In this document: in pieces, positions 1 to 10,564 of the stretch | Position numbering within the stretch: the stretch's first letter is position 1 | Layout of the letters: every line of letters begins with the position of its first letter | NCBI GenBank assembly: GCA_930367215.1 | Contig: OV884059.1 | Coordinates: forward strand, 61,227,393-61,291,392 | DNA: 64,000 nt | Direction of reading: 5' to 3' | Origin: Pollenia angustigena | Lineage: Eukaryota > Arthropoda > Insecta > Diptera > Polleniidae | Notes under the pieces: generated by a model | The model's input: the letters and a program-made list of their open reading frames with translations, nothing else | What the model was told of the DNA's origin: nothing | Databases searched by the model: none | Translations under genes and position numbers: made by a program

Positions 1-1
1 A

Positions 2-571
2 TATATTCTCTACAGAAGAATAACTATAGAAGAGCCGCACAAAAAAAATGGACCTGTTCAGTGCTTAAACTGCCAAGAATTTGGCCATACCAAGGCATAC
101 TGCTACTTACCCCCTGTCTGCGTAGTATGTGGTGAACTACACGGTACAGTTTCTTGCGATAAGTCTAAAACCGACCCCAACGTAAAAAAATGTAGCAACT
201 GTGGCGGCAATCACACTGCCAATTATAGAGGATGCCCAGTATATAATATTGTCAAGCAGACGGTTGGACCGAAAACAAATACCCCTCAAATGCAGGTTGC
301 AAATCAGGTAAACACAAATGCAATTCAAGCCCCCCAGCCTAGTAATAACAGAACTTCTTACGCTAACGTCCTAAAATCAAACCATCAGCCAATGCAAGGT
401 GCCTCGCCAAGTAATGATGAAACTCCGGTTTCTAATTTAAGTCGTTTAGAAAAAACCATGGAAACATTAGTGCAAACAGTAAATAATTTTACGAACACAA
501 TGGGTAATATGATGCAGGAAATGCTTAGAATGCAATCGATGTTATTGCAAGCTGTACTTAACAAACCATGA
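2..571 (+). CDS. Jockey-type ORF1 (Gag-like nucleic-acid-binding protein), C-terminal part
   Basis: The frame is open from base 2 to the TGA at 569-571, so the N-terminus lies left of the window. Three CCHC-type zinc knuckles are visible between about 62 and 236: CLNCQEFGHTKAYC, then CVVCGELHGTVSC with a 3-residue C-to-H spacing, then a third starting CSNCGGNH with a longer final spacing. This triple arrangement is typical of Jockey ORF1, which packages element RNA into RNPs. The tail after the knuckles is rich in Asn, Gln, Ser and Met and ends in a Met-rich amphipathic stretch. The stop codon overlaps the ORF2 start as ATGA. An ATG at 290 is internal and is not the true start, because the frame is open upstream through all three knuckles. 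Confidence 0.88.
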   Translation, partial: YILYRRITIEEPHKKNGPVQCLNCQEFGHTKAYCYLPPVCVVCGELHGTVSCDKSKTDPNVKKCSNCGGNHTANYRGCPVYNIVKQTVGPKTNTPQMQVANQVNTNAIQAPQPSNNRTSYANVLKSNHQPMQGASPSNDETPVSNLSRLEKTMETLVQTVNNFTNTMGNMMQEMLRMQSMLLQAVLNKP

Positions 572-3095
572 ACTGTTTAAAAATTTGTTTTTGGAACGCA
601 AACGGCATCCGCCAACATAAAAATGAAATAGAATACTTTCTTAAAAATAAACAAATTGATGTCATGATGATTTCTGAAACTCATTTGACCTCAAGAAATA
701 CGTTTAAAATCAATGGTTATATACTATATGATACCAAGGACCCTCGAGATAGAGCTTGTGGAGGTTCTGCCATCTTAATAAAAACTCGAGTCAAACACTA
801 CATTATGTGTGATCACCGTGAAGACTATCTGCAAGCAACGACTATTTGTGTTGAGGAGCTAAATCGAAACATAGTAATTTCTTCTTTATACTCTCCACCT
901 AGATTTTCCATATCAGAAGGCCAATATTATAAATATTATAAATCATTAGGACCCTGTTTTCTGGCCGCTGGCGATTATAACGCTAAACATACCTTCTGGG
1001 GGTCACGACTTATAACACCAAAAGGTCGTGTTTTGTTTAACACAATCTCTAAAATGGGTTTAAATGTGGTCGCGAGCGGGCAACCAACATATTGGCCTAC
1101 TGATCAGCAAAAAATTCCAGATGTTTTCGACTTTGGCGTGGTTAAAAACATCCCCACAGAAACGATTCATGTTGAAGCTTCCTTAGAATTATCATCCGAC
1201 CACACACCTACAATTGTTACTATATCGAACCCAAATAGAATTTTATTTCCGTCAGGTTACTTAGCGACGCCAGCCACACAAATAAATTGGTTAAAATATA
1301 AAAAATTTCTCAGTGCCCATTGAAAAGAAAATATTCCGCTTAGTACACCGGAGAATGTGGATCTCTCTCTTGTTAACTTTGACAGTTATCTTAAACTAGC
1401 TGTTCAACACTCCAGCGTTACCCCCAAAATAATTAAAAATAATAAAATATGTTCTTCAGATGTCGAGCGGCTCTTGACTGAAAAAAGCAGAGTTCGAAGA
1501 GAGTGGCAACTTTACAGATCCCCGCAACTTAAGATTTTATTAAAAGAATGCACAAAAAGTCTAAGAAAGTTACTACAGAATCAGAAAACGGCTTCTCTAG
1601 AAAAATATCTTAAGGAACTTGATGCAACTCCACAATCTGACTACTCATTATGGCGTGCAGCTAGAAATCTAAAAAGGCCAGTTATATCTAAGCCACCATT
1701 AAGAAACTTGAATGGTAGTTGGGCAAGAAATGATAATGAAAAAGGAAACCTGTTTGTAAATCATTTGAAAAACGTATTTACACCAAATATATCTCACAAT
1801 ATTGCGGTCGAGTTACCACCTGTTGATGCTAGAGCAGCTATTCCCCTCAGATTTGAGATAAGAGAAATCGAAAAGGCTATTTGTGACTTAAACACTAAGA
1901 AGGCACCTGGTATTGATAAAATCAGTAATAAAATGCTTTTGGAGCTACCTCGCATAGCAAAGAAAATTATTCTTTTTATTTTTAATTATTAGTTTCAAAA
2001 TTAGCACCAATTTTAAGTGAAAATAGATGTATTCCAAACCATCAGTTCGGATTTAGAAGAAAACACAGCACAATCGAGCAGACTCATCGAATAGTAAATG
2101 TCATAAGAAAAGCATTTGAAGAAAAGAAATATTGCTCAGCACTCTTCATCGATGTTTCGCAAGCTTTTGACAAAGTCTGGCATGAAGGCTTATTACACAA
2201 ATTGAAGCAAAATTTACCAGCAAACACACACAAGCTGCTAGAAAGCTACTTAGTCGGTCGTCAATTTATTATTAAAGAAGGAAATTTCTTAAGTTCACCT
2301 CAGCCCATTGCCGCTGGAGTCCCACAAGGCAGCATCCTGGGCCCCCTATTATACTTAATTTATACTTCGGACATGCCAACAAGCAACTACACACAAACTT
2401 CAACATTTGCAGACGATACAGCTTTTCTAAGCGTCCACGAAAATCGTTATGAAGCATCGCGTTACTTACAGCATCATATATTTCAACTAGAAATATGGTT
2501 AAGACAATGGAGGATAATGGTCAATGAGCAAAAATGTGTACATATAACATTCACTTTGCGCCGGGAATCTTGCCCCCCTATTACAATCAATAATCAAATA
2601 ATTCCTCAACATTCGCATGTTAAATATCTCGGTATACATCTGGATCGGCGATTAACGTGGAAATGCCATATAGAGGCAAAATTAACTCAAATAAAACTAA
2701 AAGCCATTCAAATTCATTGGCTTATTGGAAGAAATTCTGTCCTTAGTCTCGATTGCAAGCTTCTACTTTACAACTCCATCTTAAAGCCTATCTGGTGCTA
2801 CGGTATTCAACTATGGGGCACTGCCTCGGCCTCTAATATCGACAAAATTCAAAGGCGCCAAAATAAACTTCTTCGAATAATCACAGCCGCTCCCTGGTAT
2901 GTTAAAAACTCAAACATTCATAAGGATCTCAATGTGCCATTAGTGAAATCTATGATTACAAAATATGCAATAAAATATTTAAAAAGGCTTGAACAACACC
3001 CAAATCCACTAGCTCGAAATATTTTAAATCATGGCGGCCACACTCGCTTAAGAAGAAGAGACACTGCAGCACTTACCCAATTAGATGAGCGATAA
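568..3095 (+). pseudogene. Jockey-type ORF2: AP endonuclease-reverse transcriptase, inactivated
   Basis: The ATG at 568-570 overlaps the ORF1 stop. Residues 1-250 are an APE-like endonuclease: WNANGIRQHKNE near the N-terminus, ISETHL, the AAGDYNAKH catalytic segment, and SSDHTPT near the domain end. An in-frame TGA at 1321-1323 interrupts the protein and the same frame resumes directly after it. The RT starts with TKKAPGIDKISNKML. At about 1989 the reading shifts from frame 1 to frame 3, and the usual block between that motif and the finger region is missing, so I infer a small deletion. Frame 3 continues from 1989 with FGFRRKHST, LFIDVSQAFDKVWH, AGVPQGSILGPLLY and the catalytic FADD box at about 2407-2418, ending at the TAA at 3093-3095. 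In life this enzyme nicks the target and primes reverse transcription from the nick. Confidence 0.9.
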
Positions 3096-3263
3096 ACACC
3101 TATAAAAGTGAACATAACCCGTGATGAAGAAAATTTTGTCTGGCACTGGCAGGAGATAAAATAACGTATTAGGTTAAGATTTGATTAATTATTGTTAGTT
3201 CATATTTAATATATGAAGATTCAATAAAAAAAAATAATGACAAAAAAAAAAAAAAAAAAAATA

Positions 3264-4205
3264 AGGTACATCCGTCCGTTAATTTACAACTATGGAAAAT
3301 CTTCCATTTTCTTCTTTATTTTTTTTCAAATCTACTATGACTTCTTTTTTTGATGCGTAGAATTTTCATTATAGCTCCATATCATTGCATTACTGAAAGG
3401 AATCGTAAAATCCTTAATTCTTAAATAATCCGATACAACTTTGGATTTTTGAAAGGCGTTTGCAGACCTTCCATCTTCAGCTAAACTTCTATAAAACAAT
3501 CGCTGTCTTTTTATGTATTTTTCCATTGGAAGAAGTTCAGCATATTTTTTGATGTAATTGCATTATCTTCAACTAAGTACATCGTTTTCAATTGTAATAT
3601 TGTGACACTTATACTATGTTCACACTTCAAAAGCGTTTAAGCAACTCGAACGTGATTAAGCTCTTATCACATCAAAATCGAGATGATTAACCATATATTG
3701 AAGTTATCTGTTCTTCACTTCAAATCAACATGATTTCAACTAAATCACTTCATTAATCACATCGAATCCTCTGAACATACCTCAAACTGTGTATAAAATA
3801 GAATCGGTTAACATGAACGTACCCCTAGAGTGTACAACCGACCACGATTTATTCTTAATGTTTTTATTTGACTTTAAATAACTCGTAAATTTTCACAATT
3901 CCATAATTAATATGTTTAAAATGATCTTCTGATAACTTTATTAAAGTATTTTTATCAATTTTTATTACTTTAAAGAAATATAAATTTGTTTCTTGCGTTT
4001 TTTTTTTCTTTATCATCTGTCATCTTAATCATCTCAAATGTCATATAAACGGCTCTGAATAACTTAATAAACATTTCATGAAAATTGTTTAACGTTTGAT
4101 TTAAAAAGAAAACAGCTGTTGCAATTGTTTGTCAAAGATTTGTTTAATACGAACATAAAATACATTTTTGAAATAAAATGAATACTTAACACGGTTTTTG
4201 CTTAA
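3264..4205. other. Non-coding, AT-rich, no gene seen
   Basis: No convincing ORF or RNA gene is visible. A weak pair of outward-facing motifs (TATGTTCA near 3613 and TGAACATA near 3772) may mark a decayed miniature element, but arms and target-site duplication could not be confirmed. Confidence 0.5.
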
Positions 4206-4556
4206 AGCTAGCTTACACTTCCTCACAAGTCTTACGTATTCCATAATACTTTGTGAGATAGAAATCTAATGAGTTTTGTTGCGACTGTCAAAAATTCTAA
4301 TTTAACATGACAGCTTATGTTCACACCATCACACAAACTATAAACACTCACACATGAAATAAAATTCAACCCTGATCCAATGAAAATTATTATTGTTTAG
4401 AAATTTTTCAAAAAACGATGAATGTCAAACCTTTTTTCATAATACTTGTCATTTTCTTGAAACATTGCATTCACACTATCACACTTTGTCATATTACTTG
4501 AGTTTTTGACATGTATTAATACAAAGTATAATAGTGTAATCTAGCCTTTACTTAAC
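4206..4556. mobile_element. Possible MITE with imperfect terminal inverted repeats
   Basis: The left end reads GCTAGCTTACACT and the right end, on the opposite strand, GGCTAGATTACACT. The interior holds several TCACAC/GTGTGA-like words and no ORF. No clear target-site duplication is visible, so the call is tentative. Beyond it, 4700-4830 is rich in the palindromic word GATTAATCGA. Confidence 0.35.
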
Positions 4557-4879
4557 ATTGAGATTAATTACAATGAGGGCTATAGAAACAATATTTTTTA
4601 CTTTTTACATTTTGTATAAAATCGCTAAAAACATATGACAATAAATCAAATTCTAAGCTTTTATTTCTTATTAGTCTTTTACTAATTTATTTTTTAATAA
4701 AAAAAATTGTTCGATTAATCGACATAATTTAATCGATTTATTCGTTATTCGAAAATCGACATTTTAAAATTATTCGAACAAGAATTTGTTTTTGTTTGAT
4801 CGATTAATCGAATTATTCTTAATCGGTTGACAACTCTAGTCTATACATAACACTAACATCATATTAGTGTTAATATTAA

Positions 4880-5865
4880 AGGCCAGTTTACACGGTAATA
4901 CAATGTATTACGACTTTGTAGAATCAAAATATTATGAAATTCTCTCCGTGTTTAAAAGAAAAAAATAAAAATCTGTTGTAAGTATAATTCATGTTTACAC
5001 GGATGGTATAAGTAAAATCAAAAATACTAACAAAAAAACAGATGGTTGCAGTTTTAAATTTTTACAAAAACAACATTAAAATTTCCTGAGTCGATTTTAG
5101 TTGTTTTTGTAATTGTATAAAAATGCTAACACCTTCAATATACTCCGTTAAAATACACCTCTGGTGTGATGACAATACATAAGTTTCTAAAATGTTTTAG
5201 AAAAAACCCTTTACCGACCGCTTGTCAGATTTTGTATTCGTAGTCTGTCTTACTCAATGCATTTTGCTTTTACATGATATGATTTTTCTCATTACACATT
5301 CACGCCTATCGCGAATGTTATGGGAATATGTTATATGGGAGCAAACCTATATTCCCATCCCCAACAAATCGGTATCGCAAATATTTTGGAAGTAATAATT
5401 AATATTGTGAATTATTTGTTAGTATTTTATAAACAAACGTCTCTATTGTGAATAACTTGTCAATGCTTGTATTGTGAAAGAAAAATATACAAAATAAAAT
5501 ACTAATAAAAACATAATAAAATAAATAATGAATAGTGTTTATCTTCATTTTCTTAATTAAAACTCCTTCAATAAAAGAAAAAAGTTATTTAATTTAGTCC
5601 TACCTTAGAATACAAATTAAAATTTACATGTTCCCTTCTCGTTCACATTAACACTTGTTGGGAATTCTTTTTAGTAAAAATACTCGCGGGAGTAAACATT
5701 GGCGATTCCAAATTTTTTAAGTTTGGGAATTCATTCCCAAAAAATTTGTCATGGGAATCATTCACAATACAAAATAAAAAAATATGGGAATATTTTCATG
5801 GGAGTAGTTGTTTGCGATAGGGGCGATTATGTCGTAATACAATGTGTTACCGTGTAAACTGGCCT
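4880..5865. mobile_element. PIF/Harbinger-like non-autonomous element, 3-bp TAA target duplication
   Basis: The ends are AGGCCAGTTTACACGGTAA and, inverted at the right, the same start with few mismatches over about 35 bp (CGTGTAAACTGGCCT at 5851-5865). TAA flanks both sides (4877-4879 and 5866-5868). TIRs beginning with a GGCC core and 3-bp TWA duplications are hallmarks of PIF/Harbinger. There is no transposase ORF. The uninterrupted relative of the host sequence at 21.5 kb confirms the insertion boundaries. Confidence 0.75.
5303..5825. mobile_element. Nested TIR element with CGCCTATCGC-type ends
   Basis: Within the Harbinger-like element, CGCCTATCGCGAA at the left is mirrored by TTGCGATAGGGGCG at the right. 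The interior repeats the word GGGAAT and its complement several times in both orientations, as expected for subterminal repeats. No ORF is present and no target-site duplication was confirmed. It could instead be the native core of the surrounding element. Confidence 0.45.
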
Positions 5866-5894
5866 TAAGCATTTCATGTCAGTTGTAGACTGCA

Positions 5895-6003
5895 TGTATT
5901 AGAAGAAGAACTAATTAAAACAGTAAAGTCAAACGAACTTGTAAAGATTTATTTTATGCGGTTTTGGAACAATATACATATGTGCCTAAATATATATATT
6001 TGG

Positions 6004-6050
<47 letters not shown>
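5895..6050 (+). repeat. Direct copy of the palindrome A arm, ending in a (TA)n tract
   Basis: This stretch repeats the left arm of the palindrome that follows, in the same orientation, including the GTATTAGAAGAAGAAC start and a (TA)n run at about 6009-6050. It is separated from palindrome A by no unique sequence: the palindrome arm TTTCCCCTGGGTC begins at once. Confidence 0.85.
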
Positions 6051-6053
<3 letters not shown>

Positions 6054-6172
6054 CCCCTGGGTCTGTATTAGAAGAAGAACTAATTAAAACAGTAAAGTCA
6101 AACGAACTTGTAAAGATTTATTTTATGCGGTTTTGGAACAATATACATATGTGCCTAAATATATATATTTGG

Positions 6173-6210
<38 letters not shown>

Positions 6211-6333
6211 CCAAATATATATATTTAGGCACATATGTATATTGTTCCAAAACCGCATAAAATAAATCTTTACAAGTTCGTTTGACTTTACTGTTTTAAT
6301 TAGTTCTTCTTCTAATACAGACCCAGGGGAAAT
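6050..6333. repeat. Near-perfect 284-bp palindrome A centred on (TA)n
   Basis: The left arm starts TTTCCCCTGGGTCTG at 6051 and the right arm ends with its exact complement CAGACCCAGGGGAAA at 6318-6332. Pairing runs through both arms into a central (TA)n run near 6191, so almost no loop remains. Such structures can extrude as cruciforms and are normally unstable. Confidence 0.9.
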
Positions 6334-6659
6334 TAAAGCTTTTTTGGAAGAGAAGGGCTTTAAAATAAAAAACGTAATAAATATCAAAAATAGGGGAAAA
6401 ATCCCCAACCACTATTTCCCTAGTTCTAACTCCACTCGAAATAGTGGTTGGGGATTTTTTATACATATCAACTGAAGAGCAGTAAAGGTCTTCAGGTAGT
6501 AATCAAGACTCATGTGTAGACCCAGGGGAAATTAAAGCTTTTTTGGAAGAGAAGGGCTTTAAAATAAAAAACGTAATAAATATCAAAAATAGGGGAAAAA
6601 TCCCCAACCACTATTTCCCTAGTTCTAACTCCACTCGAAATAGTGGTTGGGGATTTTTT
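6320..6659 (+). repeat. Direct repeat of about 141 bp (6320-6460 and 6519-6659)
   Basis: The two copies start GACCCAGGGGAAATTAAAGC and end in GGTTGGGGATTTTTT, with little or no visible difference. The reading frame encodes VDPGEIKAFLEEKGFKIKNV, which resembles the PRE_C2HC-type segment of Jockey ORF1. The end of each copy is itself a hairpin (CCAACCACTATTTC and GAAATAGTGGTTGG). Confidence 0.85.
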
Positions 6660-6795
6660 TCCCCTATTTTTGATATTTATTACGTTTTTTATTTTAAAGC
6701 CCTTCTCTCCCAAAAAAGCTTTAATTTCCCCTGGGTCTACACATGAGTCTTGATTACTACCTGAAGACCTTTACTGCTCTTCAGTTGATATGTAT
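6461..6795. repeat. 335-bp palindrome B made of Jockey ORF1-like sequence
   Basis: The left arm begins ATACATATCAACTGA at 6461 and the right arm ends TCAGTTGATATGTAT at 6781-6795. Complementarity continues inward through about 160 bp per arm, to a short loop around 6620-6635 (GTTCTAACTCC). Transcription of either strand would give one long hairpin RNA. Confidence 0.9.
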
Positions 6796-7424
6796 AAAAG
6801 TTTTTATTAAGAGCCTCAAATCTTGTCATTGCTTTTCGAAAATCATCCTCGTGATTCACCTCGCTTTATTGCAGCTCCATAAAAGGAATTTTCACCTATC
6901 ACCGAAATCCAACTTTTTATTAACTCATTTGAGTTTTTCTCTCTAAGGTATATCGGGGGTGGCTTAGACGATTTTATGACATTTGGTGCTTCAGAGGATT
7001 CATCCTCCAGAATCGCAAAACGATGTTGTGTATTTATTCTACAAAAGTTGGTGCTTCTGAGGCCGAAGCAACAGCTGAAGAGGTAGGGCTGCGACACCGT
7101 TTTAGCACTGTTATATACCTGTCCATACCAACTTGTACTTGAGGCTTTTGAAAACTTTTTACTAGAGGGTTTTCCATAGTAACTGTGTTTAAATTAATGA
7201 TATCATTTCCTACTAAAATTGTTTTTGCCGTCGCGGCAATACTTGCGGGCTCGGCAACACTTATCCCAAGAGACAGTTTAATATTTTTTAATGTATCACT
7301 ATCCACTGTTTTTGTAAATACCGAGGGTAATAGGGAACGTGTACGAATAATTGGCTTAGCCGTTATATTGTTCTGTTTTGTTTTATTTATTTCTGCATTA
7401 TTTTCATTAGCATGAACTGTCTGT
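6519..7424 (-). pseudogene. Jockey-type ORF1 (Gag) N-terminal relic
   Basis: On the minus strand the frame opens at about 7424 and reads through KPIIRTRSLLPSVFTKTVDS and GMDRYITVLKRCRSPTSS to a stop near 7034. A shifted frame then gives RFAILEDESSEAPNVIKSS and PPPIYLREKNSNELIKSWIS (to 6843), followed by NKNFYTYQLKSSKGLQVV near 6760-6810 and the PGEIKAFLEEKGF segment inside palindrome B. The PPPIYLRE segment, the YTYQLKSSKGLQVV segment and the PRE_C2HC-like block occur in this order in Jockey ORF1 proteins. It has at least two frameshifts and no ORF2 attached. Confidence 0.75.
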
Positions 7425-7653
7425 CACATAAACATTTCTTTCATTAAGTTTTATTGTTGTTTCATTGGTTTTATTCATGCAATAAATTGTTTTTGTTTTT
7501 CGCCGTTTTACTGTGCTTTTAATATTTTTGTTATTATTTGTATTTTACAACAACAACAAAAATAAGAAATTTAAACTAAAATGTTTTTGCTCAGAATATT
7601 TATGTAAACATACACATGTATGAACATTAGTACGTATGTGTATATATTGTTAC
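7425..7653. other. Non-coding spacer, nothing recognised
   Basis: AT-rich sequence with short CAA and TA runs; no ORF, tRNA or repeat boundary was identified. Confidence 0.5.
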
Positions 7654-8558
7654 TACCCTGTAGTAAATAAAATAGTCAGTTGCAAAAAACACTAATTATA
7701 AATTAACTATTTTTCAAATTGGTTTGAATCTCATGCAGACATCAACCAAACATTTTGCATAGAGGCACACGTAAAACACAAACAAAAGAAAATAAGTAAA
7801 ACAAGCATGCCATGAAGTCAAATGAAAAATATATACAAACATATTTAAATAATAATAATTATTAAAAATAATAAAAATGAACGCAATACAAATCTGTTTA
7901 TGAACACGAAATTATGTAGCGTATTTATTTCAGAACCATTATTCATCACCATTTAATGCGAAATTTAGCTAAATAATAATTTCTATATAAAAATATATAA
8001 AGATATACATACATATCGTTACTTTAATATAGAAAAGCCCTAACTAACATTTTCCTTACTTTACAAGAGAAGGAAAAAACTTAATAAAAATTATAGTCTT
8101 GGAGTCGCGATTTTTTTAAACGCAGTTTTTATTAAACTCTCTAAACAATTTAATAAAAAACTGCGTTTATAAAAAAATTGGAACTACGATACTACAATTT
8201 TTATTAAGTCTTTTCCTTCTCCTGTAAAGTAAGGAAAATGTTAGTTGGGGCTTTTCTATATTAAAGTAACGATATATACAAAACACATACATATTTTTTT
8301 GAAAAAAATTATTTAAAATTTAAATAATTTATTATAAACTGACTATACTATTAATTAACTACAAATAGGTTGAAAAATAAGTAGATAGTAGTTAGTTTAA
8401 AAGTCATGCAATGATGGCCAATTGACTATTGCCTATGACATTCCCATGTTAAAATAATGAGTCGTCGACAAGGAAAAAAGTCACTTAATCAACTAGTTGT
8501 GGTTATAAAAAAACCAGTTTGAAGTTACTTAAAAATGGGTTTGACTTCCTACAGGGTA
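7654..8558 (+). mobile_element. Short-TIR DNA element W (copy 1), TA target site
   Basis: The ends are CCCTGTAG and CTACAGGG, each next to TA. The flanking halves (7654-7995 and 8290-8558) match, in inverted order, those of the element at 41439-43425, which shows that this is a dispersed family. The interior is non-coding. TA flanks and short TIRs would fit a Tc1/mariner-type MITE, but the TIR is too short to be decisive. Confidence 0.65.
8013..8275. mobile_element. Long-armed hairpin element inside W copy 1
   Basis: The left end ATATCGTTACTTTAATATAG is mirrored by CTATATTAAAGTAACGATAT at the right. The arms pair over about 110 bp with few mismatches (for example AAACGCAGTTTTTATTAAA and its complement), leaving a short loop near 8140. 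No ORF is present. It sits exactly where the second W copy carries different foldback DNA. Confidence 0.75.
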
Positions 8559-8831
8559 TTTATCTTTATTTAATATTTTTCGTTTTAATTGTTCACTTTT
8601 ATGTTAAATAATTTAAATAACAAAATATATCATTTATTTTAAGCAGTGTTTAAATTGCTTGTTTTAAAATAGCAACAGCACCGAAATTTTTGCTTTGTTT
8701 ACATTTTTTGCTGCAAATTAAAAAACTGTATTTTTCAATGCCTTTTATTACTTTAATAGATAGTAAGCAAAAGCAGAAAAAGAGAGAGTAAATAATTTTT
8801 TTAGTCTCGCTATGTGTATGTTCTTTGCTTA
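8559..8831. other. Non-coding spacer
   Basis: No feature recognised. Confidence 0.5.
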
Positions 8832-9363
8832 ATCCCGGTGGCGTTTATGAGCGACAATTGTCATTATGACATTTTCGTCGATGAATAATCGCACCAGACT
8901 CAGTAACAAGTTGATATTTAGGGAGTTATTCATAACAACGGCTTTGGAATGTCACTGTTCCCTTAAAAGGAAAAACTTAGCGTTATATTCTGTTATGAAT
9001 AGATCACGAAGTAAGCGCTGCAGGACTTTGTCTGCTATATGTCTCCGTCAATGAATAAATCAGAAAATAAAGGACCGTTTCTTTTTTCTGTTTGTTCTGT
9101 TCCATTTATTACTTGAGTTTCTGTGTTTTCCTTGTCACTCTACCTGAAAAAATTCACTAATGAAAGTTGATGATATTGTCTGTTAGGACTCACAAACAAA
9201 TGGACGCCTACAAGACAAAATCAACATTAGTCATCTATGACAGTTTGGACAAATACTTTAAAAATTCATATATGACATCAAAGTAAAATCAACACTTGTC
9301 ATCGATGATTTAATATTGTCAGCGTTTGTCACGCTGAATCACTATGACGTTCGCCACCGGGAT
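8832..9363. mobile_element. TIR element with ATCCCGGTGGCG ends
   Basis: ATCCCGGTGGCG at 8832-8843 is exactly complemented by CGCCACCGGGAT at 9352-9363. Inside, the words TGTCA and TGACA recur close to both ends (CGACAATTGTCATTATGACA; GTTTGTCACGCTG), as in subterminal transposase-binding repeats. A 62-codon ORF inside is not convincing. The target duplication and superfamily could not be fixed. Confidence 0.65.
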
Positions 9364-10556
9364 CAGTCAGCAACGCAACAACTCAAGTAAGTAATAAATT
9401 TTGTTTGTTTTTTTTGGATTTTCATGCGCTTAAAGTCAGCAAGTTAACTTCTTTGCTGTTGCTGGCTGGCACTTCATACATACATATATTTTGAATTTCT
9501 TAGTATTTTTGCAGAAAGAATGTTTAAAGATCATTACCGTTAGATGTTTTTTTTTTTTGCGAAAAAACTAATTTTTGTTCTTTTATTTAGTGAGTTACGC
9601 AAAACCATATTTTTAGGTAGGTACCTATTTCTTTAATGTTTTTAGTATGTTTTCTCAATAAATACGAAAATACATACTATGTATGTATGTATGTAGGTAC
9701 CTACATATGAAAATAAATAAAACTTCACATGTTAGATTAAAAACTCTATCACTTTTAAACATATGTATGTATGTGAGCAAATTTTACACATAGCTTGGTC
9801 ATTATCAAAATAAAAATATTTTTCAATTATTCTTCGATATACACGCGGCGCCATAATTCTTAGTTCTTACCGTCAAAGATTTTTTCAAAAAAAATTTCTA
9901 CAACAGCAAGCAACAGCGATCAAGTCAAAAAAATGTTAAACAGCCAGCCAAGCAACTACATAAAAAAAAAAAAACAAAAACATATTACTTACAGCAACAG
10001 CATTTTTTTTAGTGGTTGCTTGACTGAATGTTTAAACTTTAAGCTGAGAACATACACATAGTGACAGTAAATACATTATTAACTCTCACTTTTTCTGCTT
10101 TTGCTTTTACTGTGTTCTTTTTCTTAAGTTAAGTTAAGCAATTACAAAAGCATTAAAAATAGTCAAGCATTTTTAAACACTGATTTTAAGCGTCCATTCA
10201 CTGTTTATATTACAAAATCAAATGTGATTAATTCAAAATTCAAATCGTATGCGGGGTTAAGAATACACGTCTGTATCACAACACAGCACAAACCTACTGG
10301 CAGTGATAAATCCAAGGTAGCTAGTTTCGTCTAAAGGGGGAAAATTAAATTTTCACTAAAATTTTTCATTTTAGTGCACTCCAAAACTTTTTGATGTTTA
10401 TCTTTTACAAAATATCTATTTCTTGCTCTGGAAAGTTAAGTTCAAAAGATCTCCATTCTTGTAAAAGAGATTTTCACAAATTTACGTTACAATCAAATGA
10501 AGTAAGCTATAAGAAATCGAGAAAGGGTGCCAAATGTATACAGTTTTCCAACCTTA
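9364..10556. other. Non-coding, with a short (TATG)n microsatellite
   Basis: A (TATG)n run lies at about 9678-9695, flanked by GTAGGTACCTA words. No gene or element boundary was recognised elsewhere. A CAAG|TAAGTA sequence near 9386 looks like a splice donor, but nothing upstream supports an exon. Confidence 0.5.
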
Positions 10557-10564
10557 CTCAAAAG

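Larger units (their letters stand above)
1..3263 (+). mobile_element. Jockey-type non-LTR retrotransposon (LINE), 5' end outside the window
   Basis: The order is zinc-knuckle ORF1, ORF2 with AP endonuclease and reverse transcriptase, a short 3' UTR, AATAAA at 3223-3228 and an A tract at 3242-3261. This is the layout of the Jockey clade. There is no RNase H domain after the RT, which separates it from the RNase-H-bearing tails at 14.9 and 16.3 kb. The copy is dead: it has one nonsense codon at 1321-1323 and an internal deletion with frameshift at about 1989. The left end and its target-site duplication lie outside the window. Confidence 0.9.
4835..5894 (-). mobile_element. MITE with TCTACAACTGACATG ends, split by a later insertion
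   Basis: The sequences at 4835-4879 and 5866-5894 together match, in reverse orientation, the intact miniature element at about 21480-21650, including the CATGTCAGTTGTAGA end. The Harbinger-like element at 4880-5865 interrupts it. The part beyond the interruption point on the left is truncated. Confidence 0.7.

Noticed and set aside
4700..4830. GATTAATCGA words as a regulatory cluster
   Set aside because: In such AT-rich DNA the pattern fits decayed inverted-repeat DNA better, and no gene is nearby.
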